A stretch of 64,000 bases of DNA from HGM12587 sp945786935 (GTDB taxonomy: Bacteria; Bacillota; Clostridia; Lachnospirales; Lachnospiraceae): contig CALZFY010000003.1 in the NCBI GenBank assembly GCA_945786935.1, forward strand, positions 4,531 to 68,530. The letters run 5' to 3'. The position numbers and the translations under genes are program-made. Positions 55,473-63,139 of the stretch are shown in pieces. Position 1 is the stretch's first letter. Each line of letters begins with the position of its first letter. Under the pieces are notes generated by a model that searched no databases, was not told where the DNA came from, and saw only the letters and a program-made list of their open reading frames with translations.

Positions 55473-57149
55473 ATGGATTTGATTTATGTGTCATATAATT
55501 CAAAAAAATGGATTGAAAAATGTTTTGCATCTGTCTTGAAATCAGATTATGACTTAAAGAAGATTTCTATAATTGTTGTAGATAATGATTCAGCAGATGA
55601 TTCTTTGGCAGTATTATATAAGGAAAAGGAGAAGTATGACAGCCAGCTAAAAGCCTTTACAATTATTGAATCAAAAGAAAATTTGGGTTTTGGTAAGGCA
55701 AATAATCTAGCGTTTTCAGAGGGGAATGATGATATAGTCTGCTTTTTTAATATTGATACAGAACTATATCCAGATACGTTACAGAAGTTAGAGGATGATA
55801 TTAAGCTTTCTGAAAAAGATGTAGCCTTGTGGGAGTTACGCCAGTTCCCATACGAACATCCGAAAATGTATGATCCATTGACTCATGAGACAAGTTGGGC
55901 GAGTGGGGCTGCATTTGCTATAAGACGAGAAGTTTATAAAAAATTAAATGGATTTGATGAAGCTATTTTTATGTACGCAGAAGATGTGGATTTAAGCTGG
56001 AGGGTTCGCAGTTTTGGTTATAAGTTGAAGTATGTTCCAAGCGCAGTTATTACACACTATTCATATGCAGAAGCTGGCGAAGTGAAACCTACCCAGCATG
56101 TGCATAGTGTCATTAATAATTTGCTTCTTAGACATCGATTTGCAAACAAAGGATTGTTATTAAGAGGCTATGCTCAATTTGTTAGGTTAATGATGAAACA
56201 GGAAGCTTTCCCCGGGTCAAAAAAATTGTTATGGAGGGAATTTATAAAACATTTTACTCAAATTCCCCATTTTAGAAAAGCAAGCTATTGCGGTCAGAAG
56301 AGATATGAAGTAGGAACGTTCATTGGGTTTGATTATAGTGCTATTCGAGATGGAGCTTTTTATGTAAATGAGTTTCCAAAGGAGCATCCTTTGGTTTCTA
56401 TTATTGTAAGAACCTGTGGCAGACCGGAAGTATTAAGAGAAACATTAATTTCATTAAGAAATCAGACTTACCCTAATATTGAGATCGTTGTGGTAGAAGA
56501 TGGACCGGATTGTGCAGGCAGAATGATAAAAGAAGATTTTTCGGATTTGAATATTCTTTATCATGCAATGGGAAAAAATGTAGGTCGTTCTAAAGCGGGA
56601 AATACTGCCATGGAACTGGCACATGGCAAGTACTTAAACTTCTTGGATGATGATGATTTGTTCTATGCAGATCATGTAGAAGTTCTGGTAAAAACATTGG
56701 AAAATTCTACAAATAAAGCTGCTTATGCGTTTGCTTTTGAGACTCCGGTGGAAGTAAAGAGTAAAGATCCATATGTATATGTGGTGTATGATTATTTGGG
56801 CATCCATAAAAAGAAATTTGATAAAATAGAGCTTTGTTATCATAATTATATTCCAATCCAGTGCATTATGTTTGAAAAAAGCTTGTTCGAGGAATACGGC
56901 GGTTTGGATGAAACGCTAGATGCATTAGAAGATTGGGATTTGTGGGTGAGATATTCCTTACACACGGACTTCGATTGTGTGGAAAAGACTACCTCAATTT
57001 ATCGTGTACCAAAAGTGCGAGAAATTAATGCGAAACGCCAGAAGGATTTAGATGATGCATTGATTGTGGTTAGGGAGAAACACAAAACATATCAGCAAAG
57101 TATCAGCGTTTATGATGTGGCGATGATGTATAGGAATGAGATGAAATAG
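55473..57149 (+). CDS. Tandem-domain GT2 glycosyltransferase
   Basis: A 558-residue protein with two GT2 modules. Module one: LIYVSYNSKKWIEKC, IIVVDNDSADDSL, NLGFGKANNLAF, CFFNIDTELYP, GAAFAIRREVYKKLNGFDE and MYAEDVDLSWRVRSFGY, typical of rhamnosyltransferase-like enzymes. Module two (from about 305): SIIVRTCGRPEVLRETL, VVVEDGPDC, YLNFLDDDDLFYADH and LEDWDLWVRYS, a relative of the single-module gene at 51.6 kb. Such double enzymes often build a disaccharide segment. It follows the coiled-coil methyltransferase closely and is probably in the same exporter module. Confidence 0.9.
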   Translation: MDLIYVSYNSKKWIEKCFASVLKSDYDLKKISIIVVDNDSADDSLAVLYKEKEKYDSQLKAFTIIESKENLGFGKANNLAFSEGNDDIVCFFNIDTELYPDTLQKLEDDIKLSEKDVALWELRQFPYEHPKMYDPLTHETSWASGAAFAIRREVYKKLNGFDEAIFMYAEDVDLSWRVRSFGYKLKYVPSAVITHYSYAEAGEVKPTQHVHSVINNLLLRHRFANKGLLLRGYAQFVRLMMKQEAFPGSKKLLWREFIKHFTQIPHFRKASYCGQKRYEVGTFIGFDYSAIRDGAFYVNEFPKEHPLVSIIVRTCGRPEVLRETLISLRNQTYPNIEIVVVEDGPDCAGRMIKEDFSDLNILYHAMGKNVGRSKAGNTAMELAHGKYLNFLDDDDLFYADHVEVLVKTLENSTNKAAYAFAFETPVEVKSKDPYVYVVYDYLGIHKKKFDKIELCYHNYIPIQCIMFEKSLFEEYGGLDETLDALEDWDLWVRYSLHTDFDCVEKTTSIYRVPKVREINAKRQKDLDDALIVVREKHKTYQQSISVYDVAMMYRNEMK

Positions 57150-57166
57150 AAAACTGAGGAATTCTA

Positions 57167-59914
57167 ATGATTAAAAGAGCAAGTAAGAAAAATAAATTTA
57201 AGGATAAAATTATCATAATATATATATTTTTTTTAATCACTAGTGTTTTTCTACTTTGTGATAAACCAAATATTTTTATTTATATATATAATCTGGGGAT
57301 TGGAGGTTATTATTTAGGGAGTGTTATTTGTGAAGATTATTTGATATATGCTTCCTTTTTTTATAATGTAGTTTTATTTGCAGTAGGTAATTTATGTATT
57401 ATACGTTGTTGTTCGTTATTAGATGATTTACTAAAAAAACATTTCAGTCATATAGTGCTTGGTGTGCTTTTTTTGATGCTTTTAATATTTGCAAGGAACT
57501 CTTTGAATCATGCTATTTTGCTGTTGATGGGTAGTGGTCTACTTATGAGATCTCTTTATATTGAAATGAAAGTTAGTCAAAAAAACGTCATGATAATGAT
57601 ATTCGCTCTATTGATTACATGTATTATGATTGTTGTTACAGGTTTCTCTCCAAAACAATACATAGGAAAGTTGGATTATTTTATTGCAGATCAAAACAAT
57701 ATTAACGAAATATTCTTGAGCTATAAAGAAGGAGAGAGTTATAAGAGAGTTGGTACATCAACAGAAAGTAATAATTTCGTATTTAAAATAGAAACGGGTT
57801 TTTTAAATTCAGAAGAGAGTGTCTTTTCTGTAACACAAAAGAGTGATTTGCAGGAAAATACAAAAATTGAACTTGTTGGATTCAAACTATATAGGGATGA
57901 TTTTTTAATTAGCAGTATCCCTGGATCTACACTGATGTCTTGGTGTAATAGTGTTATAAATTTGGACTATGAGATAGTTAACACTGGTTCAACGATGTTA
58001 AATTGGTCAGAGGGTACTTATGCTCAAATTTATTTTAAAAATTCTCTTACAAAGTGGATGAAGCATTCAATGCAGATGGATTTTACTTGGGCTCTGCATG
58101 CAATCAGTTTTTTGATGGTTTTAGTAATAAGCCAAACAGGATTAAGGTGGTTGTTTTACAAGTATAAACTAAAACTAGATGTTAAAAGAAATTATATTAT
58201 TCTGTATTGTAGTTTATTATTGTACGTATCAGTAACAGAAGTTTTGTCAATAGATAGTTTGGATTGCATAATGCCCATAGCATTTATAGTGAATGTTTTT
58301 TTGTCATTCTTTATTAATTTGATTATTTTCTCACTACTTAATATCCAAATAACAGTTTTTATTACGGGTATGTTTTTTACAATTGTTGGGATTGCAAATT
58401 ATTACACACTCATGTATAGAGGGTACCCTATTCTTCCATGGGATGTTTATGCAATAAATACAGCACTTAGTGTGTCTGGCAATTATGATATTTATATTAC
58501 TTGGGAAATGTTTTGGAAATTGTTTATTATAACAATTCCTATTTGGGCTTATATTGATGTCCACAAAAATATAAACAATGATATTTCGAGAAGACATTGG
58601 AAAGAACGAGGGATTACTATACTGATTGGAATAGTGAGTATATTTCTTATAATGAAATCAGAGTTTCTTCAGAAAATTGGAATTCAAGAAAATGTTTACA
58701 ATCAGAAAACTAATTATGCTGAAAATGGCTGGATTCTATCTTCTATGCTGAATATGAGATATATTTTCGTAGAAAAACCACAACATTTTTCGGAAAGGAG
58801 AGTTCAAGAGATACTTAACCAGTATGAAACCCAAAATGAAACAAATATTATAGAAGACATCCCAAATATTGTAATTATTTTAAATGAAAGTTTTGCCGAT
58901 TTGCAGTCACTCTATTTGATCGAGACAAATGAGGAGGTAACACCTTTTATAAATAGCCTAACAGGATGTGACGTTGAAAAAGGAACTTGTTATGTTTCAC
59001 AAATGGGAGGTGGAACCTGCAATTCCGAATATGAGCTGTTAATGGGAAGCACAATGGCCTTTTTTCCGAGAGGATCAATTGTATTTCAGCAACATATGAA
59101 TGGTGAGCAATATTCTCTCATTAATATTTTAAATGATGTCGGGTATAATACAATTGCTATGCACCCAATGCCTGGAAGCAACTGGAACCGTACAAAAGCA
59201 TATCCTATGTTACAATTTAAAAATATGGTGTTTTATAATGATTTGTTGGGCAAAGAATTTATTCGTGAATACACTAGTGACAAATATTGTTATAAGTGGA
59301 TTATAGATCAATTTAAAAATAAAACAGAAGATGAAAAACTCGCGATTTATACTCTAACTGTACAGAATCATGGAGGTTTTAATTATGAAAATTATGATGG
59401 AAATATTACTATAAATAACCAAGATAATCATTTATGGAACCAATATCTTTCATTAGTGCATGAGTCGGATGCTGCATTGGAAGAACTGTTGAATTTCTTT
59501 AAAAGCATAGATGATAAAGTAATTGTTCTTTTCCTTGGAGATCACCAACCCGCCTTGCCGGATTTAAGTGATAGTTCTGAGGAGAATAACACTTTTAGCA
59601 TAGACAAATATAGTGTTCCGTATTTGTTTTGGAATAACTATAATGAGCCTATGGAAGTCCCAGAAACAATTAGCATAAACTATTTGGCAACATATCTTTT
59701 GAAAAATTGTAAAATACAAAGAAGTTTATATTATCTATTCTTGGAGGACATGAGTAAAGAAATTCCTATAATAATAGGAGATGGATATCAAGAGGATGAT
59801 ATTTTTTATCAATGGGGAAGCACAGATAAAAGTACATGGATTGAGGAATATAAAATACTTCAATATGGGCTGAATAGTGCAGAAGTTCAGCATAAAAAGA
59901 AATATTATGAATGA
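57167..59914 (+). CDS. LtaS-family glycerophosphate transferase with enlarged N-terminal region
   Basis: A 915-residue membrane enzyme, much longer than LtaS (about 640). Residues 15-165 have about five helices, 165-300 an apparently exported domain, and 300-480 a second set of about five to six helices. The extracellular catalytic domain follows: VIILNESFADLQSL (metal Glu, about 565), GGGTCNSEYELLMGS (catalytic Thr), HPMPGSNWNRTKAYP (Trp and Arg), VQNHGGFNYEN (His) and VLFLGDHQPALPD (Asp-His). All residues known as essential in Staphylococcus LtaS are present. It should transfer phosphoglycerol, or a related group, to a surface glycan or glycolipid. The preceding gene ends 17 bases upstream; no clear terminator follows. 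Confidence 0.85.
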   Translation: MIKRASKKNKFKDKIIIIYIFFLITSVFLLCDKPNIFIYIYNLGIGGYYLGSVICEDYLIYASFFYNVVLFAVGNLCIIRCCSLLDDLLKKHFSHIVLGVLFLMLLIFARNSLNHAILLLMGSGLLMRSLYIEMKVSQKNVMIMIFALLITCIMIVVTGFSPKQYIGKLDYFIADQNNINEIFLSYKEGESYKRVGTSTESNNFVFKIETGFLNSEESVFSVTQKSDLQENTKIELVGFKLYRDDFLISSIPGSTLMSWCNSVINLDYEIVNTGSTMLNWSEGTYAQIYFKNSLTKWMKHSMQMDFTWALHAISFLMVLVISQTGLRWLFYKYKLKLDVKRNYIILYCSLLLYVSVTEVLSIDSLDCIMPIAFIVNVFLSFFINLIIFSLLNIQITVFITGMFFTIVGIANYYTLMYRGYPILPWDVYAINTALSVSGNYDIYITWEMFWKLFIITIPIWAYIDVHKNINNDISRRHWKERGITILIGIVSIFLIMKSEFLQKIGIQENVYNQKTNYAENGWILSSMLNMRYIFVEKPQHFSERRVQEILNQYETQNETNIIEDIPNIVIILNESFADLQSLYLIETNEEVTPFINSLTGCDVEKGTCYVSQMGGGTCNSEYELLMGSTMAFFPRGSIVFQQHMNGEQYSLINILNDVGYNTIAMHPMPGSNWNRTKAYPMLQFKNMVFYNDLLGKEFIREYTSDKYCYKWIIDQFKNKTEDEKLAIYTLTVQNHGGFNYENYDGNITINNQDNHLWNQYLSLVHESDAALEELLNFFKSIDDKVIVLFLGDHQPALPDLSDSSEENNTFSIDKYSVPYLFWNNYNEPMEVPETISINYLATYLLKNCKIQRSLYYLFLEDMSKEIPIIIGDGYQEDDIFYQWGSTDKSTWIEEYKILQYGLNSAEVQHKKKYYE

Positions 59915-60009
59915 TGAAAAATAGATAAGACAATGAAAGCATAAAAATATTTTAACGACAAACAGCGCAAATGCAAGAGGAAAGGGCTAAATACATGGTG
60001 TTTCTGTAG
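59915..60009. other. Non-coding gap after the polysaccharide locus
   Basis: AT-rich sequence with no gene and no convincing terminator hairpin. It joins the last polysaccharide gene to a block of transposase debris. The full stretch from here to 60405 holds one transposase remnant and otherwise no supported gene. Confidence 0.5.
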
Positions 60010-60186
60010 ATGCAATATATGTCCTTAATTGGACTAATAGATTCAAAAAAGTTATTTGAAAAAGAAATGATGAGAGATATTGATGCCGTGGAAAACGCAG
60101 TCGACTCAATTAAATTAAGGGGCGTAGAGCGTACAAACAATAATCTAAAAACGGTAAAGTGTACCATGTATGGGAGATGTAGTTAG
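60010..60186 (+). pseudogene. Transposase C-terminal remnant (ISL3-like)
   Basis: A 58-codon frame ending GVERTNNNLKTVKCTMYGRCS. The NNxLKxVKxxMYGR pattern is the C-terminus of DDE transposases of the ISL3-like kind, where the Glu before NN is catalytic (here in GVERTNN). Nothing upstream in any frame restores the remainder, so it is a decayed 3' end. Confidence 0.6.
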
Positions 60187-60405
60187 GAACTTTCGATTTC
60201 ATAAATACGTAATAAATGTATAATGGATAAATACAGAATAAATTTGAGTTTTCCAGGCAGACATATCTGTCACAACATAATATTTAGTTGTAAATGTTAA
60301 ATAGTAAGTACCTTTCCAAAATAATTATATCTGGGATAATAGACTTATCACTATGAGTCAAAAAAGTTGAGTACTGAACTTATTTGACTGGATTACAGGT
60401 ATGTC
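60187..60405. other. Non-coding AT-rich stretch before the IS66-type remnant
   Basis: No reading frame of note. It probably contains the left end of the IS66-type element, but I could not define its terminal inverted repeat. TTGAGT (60366 region) has no good -10 partner. Confidence 0.35.
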
Positions 60406-60777
60406 ATGAAATCCCAAACAAGTTTAATTGCACAGCAAATCCGTTTAAGTGAATGGGCTGAACAGATCAAAGAACGTCAGAATCGTGCACAGGGTATGAA
60501 AATTGATAAGTGGTGTAGGCTGCATGGCATCACAAAAGCGAATTACTACTGGAGACTCCTAAGAGTCAGAGAAGCATTTCTGGAAACTGCAGAGATCGCG
60601 CCTACGTTTGTGGAGTTGCCGGCACCAACAGCAGAAGATTCTGTTGCTACAGTAACCACAGAACAAAAAATTGTTGCTATCCTCAAAGGAAAGAATCAGC
60701 TGACTCTGGAGATTACTGATCAGGCATCATCTACGCTTTTAAATGCACTGTTGGGAGTGATGTTCAATGCTCAATGA
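60406..60777 (+). CDS. tnpA: IS66-family accessory protein TnpA
   Basis: A 123-residue IS66 orf1-type protein: SEWAEQIKERQNRAQGMKIDKWCRLHGITKANYYWRL is arranged as in the family's helix-turn-helix N-terminus, split here by the LREAF-type linker, and FVELPAPT with the beta-strand end follows. It appears intact. It overlaps the start of tnpB (ATG at 60768) as is normal in IS66 elements. No tnpC transposase is present, so the element cannot move by itself. Confidence 0.8.
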   Translation: MKSQTSLIAQQIRLSEWAEQIKERQNRAQGMKIDKWCRLHGITKANYYWRLLRVREAFLETAEIAPTFVELPAPTAEDSVATVTTEQKIVAILKGKNQLTLEITDQASSTLLNALLGVMFNAQ

Positions 60778-61047
60778 TGGTATCGGATTCAAAAAGGTAT
60801 ACATAGCCACCGGATTTACCGGTTTAAAAAATGGTATTGATGGTCTTGCCAGAATTATACGATTTCAATTTAACCTTGACCCGTACGATAAGAATACATT
60901 ATTGCTGTTTTGTGGCAAACAAACTGATCGCATCATGGTCTGATTTGGGTAGGCGATTCGGAGCAGTACAAAATGTTGATGCAGGGCTTAAAGATCGTTG
61001 CAAAGCGCCCAATAGAGGAAGTGAAAGATTCATCCTTTGCCATGTGA
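60768..61047 (+). pseudogene. tnpB: IS66-family tnpB, internally deleted and frameshifted
   Basis: The frame opens with VYIATGFTGLKNGIDGLARII, LLLFCGKQTDRI, the start of IS66 TnpB, then meets a stop at 60941-60943. In another frame from about 60944 comes WVGDSEQYKMLMQGLKIVAKRPIEEVK, the TnpB C-terminus. The middle of the protein (the FLLLYKR and WPR blocks) is missing, so this copy has both a deletion and a frame change. Confidence 0.75.
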
Positions 61048-61104
61048 TTGGTGCAAAATGTAGAAAATAAAAGTTCTCTGTTTTGCACAATAGAATTTAA
61101 TAAT

Positions 61105-61464
61105 TCAAGCAGAATGCCTTGGAATTACATCATGGATGATCGGTTCGATTGCAAAACCTTGCATAAGCCGGCGGAATTGTTCCGGAGTCATGGAGCGGAG
61201 TTCTTTGGAATTACGAGGCCATGAAAAGTGACCACTTTCCACCCGCTTGTAAAGAAGAAGGAAACTGTCACCTTCCCAAAGCAGTCCTTTTATTTTGGAA
61301 GCAGATCTGCCACAGAATAAAAAGAGAGTATTGGGTACAAACAGACTTGCGTGATACTTACGCTCAATGATTGCAGCAAGCGAGTCGATTCCGTAACGCA
61401 GATCGGTGTATCCACAAACAATGTAGATTCCGGCAAAGTACTTTGGGTCAGCATCTTTAAGCAT
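61105..61464 (-). CDS. tnpB: IS66-family TnpB
   Basis: A 119-residue intact IS66 orf2 protein: IYIVCGYTDLRYGIDSLAAII, LFLFCGRSASKIKGLLWEGDSFLLLYKR, GHFSWPRN and MTPEQFRRLMQGFAIE in the usual order. The ATG overlaps the end of the tnpA frame upstream on the same strand. It belongs to a second IS66-type element facing the plus-strand copy, with the 3' ends of the two meeting at about 61.05-61.1 kb. No tnpC is present. Confidence 0.85.
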   Translation of the reverse strand: MLKDADPKYFAGIYIVCGYTDLRYGIDSLAAIIERKYHASLFVPNTLFLFCGRSASKIKGLLWEGDSFLLLYKRVESGHFSWPRNSKELRSMTPEQFRRLMQGFAIEPIIHDVIPRHSA

Positions 61465-61826
61465 GGCGCACCACCTTAATGATGGTGCTAAGGAACTCTT
61501 CTGGAATACTGGAATCAAACTCTATTGATATGTCATTCATAGTGAGTTTTGCGGTAGCGCGATTCACGCAATTCGTTAGAGACGAATTAAACGAAGATGT
61601 TGGAGCAATAGGAGCTTTTAGTTCAGGAATAGCTATAGGAACAATGTCAGGCAATACCTGACTGGCCAATTCTTCTTTAAGAACATGTTACCAGTAGTTG
61701 TAAGTATGGATAGAGGTTGTTTTGTTCACACCACTGTTTAACAGTCGGACCGCTGGCTTTCTGATCTGAAAAACGTGAAGCCCATTCGTTCAGATGGATT
61801 TGGTGAAGTTTTTCTGTAGTTTTCAT
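61457..61826 (-). pseudogene. tnpA: IS66-family tnpA with frameshift and nonsense mutation
   Basis: Read on the minus strand, the protein starts MKTTEKLHQIHLNEWASRF and GPTVKQWCEQNN in one frame, then continues in another with IHTYNYW, a TAA stop (one base from a Lys or Glu codon), HVLKEELASQVLPDI and LTMNDISIEFDSS to the end. This is an IS66 orf1 broken by one frameshift and one stop. The partner tnpB is intact. Confidence 0.78.
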
Positions 61827-61862
61827 GAGAGATACCTCCATATTTGTATTGATCGAATTGCG

Positions 61863-61878
61863 CGATTCGCGCGAATCG
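61863..61878. promoter_or_regulatory. 16-bp perfect palindrome, possible operator
   Basis: CGATTCGCGCGAATCG reads the same on both strands and is GC-rich in AT-rich surroundings. It lies 36 bases before the broken minus-strand tnpA and 104 before the acyltransferase gene. On the plus strand it falls between TTGCGC (61858-61863) and TATAAA (61882-61887), so a repressor bound there would cover a possible promoter. Confidence 0.4.
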
Positions 61879-61981
61879 AGTTATAAAGTTCAGGAGATAT
61901 TTCCTCAAAGATAAGATACACTTAAAAGGTACTTGTGGTTGAGAACTTTGGAAAAAAGTAAAAGAAGGGAAAAAGTGTAAA

Positions 61982-63043
61982 ATGAGTTATAAAAACAATT
62001 TTAATATACTACGTCTTCTTGCAGCGTTCATGGTGATGGTGGGACATATGTATGTTTTAATGGGTATCGCACCGAGAAATATTCTATCAAGCCCTATTCA
62101 CGAAATTGGTGTATTTATATTTTTTTTGATAGGTGGATATTTGGTTACCAAAAGTTATCTTTCAAATTCTAATATATTGGTATATATGGTTAAAAGAGTC
62201 TTTAGAATTCTTCCTGCATTAATCGCTTTTGTTATATTTGCGACTTTCATAGTAGGTCCTATTTTATCTACTTTACCCGTTAAAGAATATTTAATACATC
62301 CTGTAACAAAGAATTATTTTTTGAAAAATTGTTTTTTATCTCCTGCATATACTCTTCCAGGAGTGTTCGAAACAAATCAGATTTCTTCAGCAGTAAATGG
62401 ATCTTTATGGACGTTACCTATAGAAGTGATGATGTATATTGTTCTACCTGTATTATTAAATGTAACAGGTGTAAAACAAAACAGGAAATATGCAAAGAAA
62501 ATTTGGTTTATAATTACAATTTTAGTATTTATAGTAGGGGTAGTAAAAAGAATATATTATCCGACTAGTTGCTTGGTAATATATGGAACAGACTGGGCGT
62601 TGGCATTAAATATTATTCCATATTATTTTATAGGAAGTATGTTTGCAATATGTGTACCAAAAGAAATATTTGATTTACAAAAAGCAATTGTATTTTTTTT
62701 CTTCTGTATTCTGTTAGGTGGTAATCTTGTGCTTGATAATATTCTGTTGGCAATCTCTTTGCCATATTTAGTTTTTTCTCTAGCATATGCACCGGAACCG
62801 GTATTTTCAAAAGTGATGCAGAAACATGAAATTTCCTATGGGCTATATTTATATGGTTTTTTTGTTCAGCAGTTATTATTGTACATATTTATAGCTAAGT
62901 TAGGAATGGAGTTAAGCATTGTTACATATTTAGTTCTTAGTACTGTTTGTACAATAGTATTGGCATATTTATCTGCGACTTTTGTTGAAGAACCTTTTGG
63001 AAAATTGTCAAAAAAAATAATTTTCAAGATAAGCACCCGATAG
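61982..63043 (+). CDS. Acyltransferase 3 family protein, OafA-like
   Basis: A 353-residue membrane protein with about ten helices. FNILRLLAAFMVMVGHMYVLMG holds the family His; GVFIFFLIGGYLVTKSYL, VKRVFRILPALIAFVIFA and NGSLWTLPIEVMMYIVLP are conserved OafA/NodX-type blocks, and YLSATFVEEPFGKLSKK is the late motif. It probably O-acetylates a surface glycan. GAAGGGAAAA lies upstream of the ATG. It stands apart from the main locus behind IS debris, so it may be a recently separated member of it. It is not closely similar to the two at 15-17 kb. Confidence 0.88.
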   Translation: MSYKNNFNILRLLAAFMVMVGHMYVLMGIAPRNILSSPIHEIGVFIFFLIGGYLVTKSYLSNSNILVYMVKRVFRILPALIAFVIFATFIVGPILSTLPVKEYLIHPVTKNYFLKNCFLSPAYTLPGVFETNQISSAVNGSLWTLPIEVMMYIVLPVLLNVTGVKQNRKYAKKIWFIITILVFIVGVVKRIYYPTSCLVIYGTDWALALNIIPYYFIGSMFAICVPKEIFDLQKAIVFFFFCILLGGNLVLDNILLAISLPYLVFSLAYAPEPVFSKVMQKHEISYGLYLYGFFVQQLLLYIFIAKLGMELSIVTYLVLSTVCTIVLAYLSATFVEEPFGKLSKKIIFKISTR

Positions 63044-63052
63044 AGTGCTTAT
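63029..63052 (+). other. 8-bp hairpin around the acyltransferase stop codon
   Basis: ATAAGCAC (63029-63036) and GTGCTTAT (63045-63052) pair perfectly around an 8-base loop that contains the TAG stop. No T-run follows, so it is a poor intrinsic terminator. The AGTGCTTAT half occurs again about 60 bases on. Confidence 0.35.
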
Positions 63053-63139
63053 TATAATGTGAGTTTTAAAATGCGTATAAAGGGAAAAGCATGGCTAAAA
63101 TATAGTGCTTATACTGAAGAGTATAGAAGGTGTTGTGTG

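Noticed and set aside
59915..60009. An intrinsic terminator after the LtaS-like gene
   Set aside because: I found no stem followed by a T-run in this gap.
60010..60186. A real small protein at this position
   Set aside because: Its end matches a transposase C-terminus and nothing upstream completes it, so decay is the better reading.
63053..63058. TATAAT as a promoter for the amidase gene
   Set aside because: No acceptable -35 box at 16-18 bases upstream, and it overlaps the hairpin after the acyltransferase.
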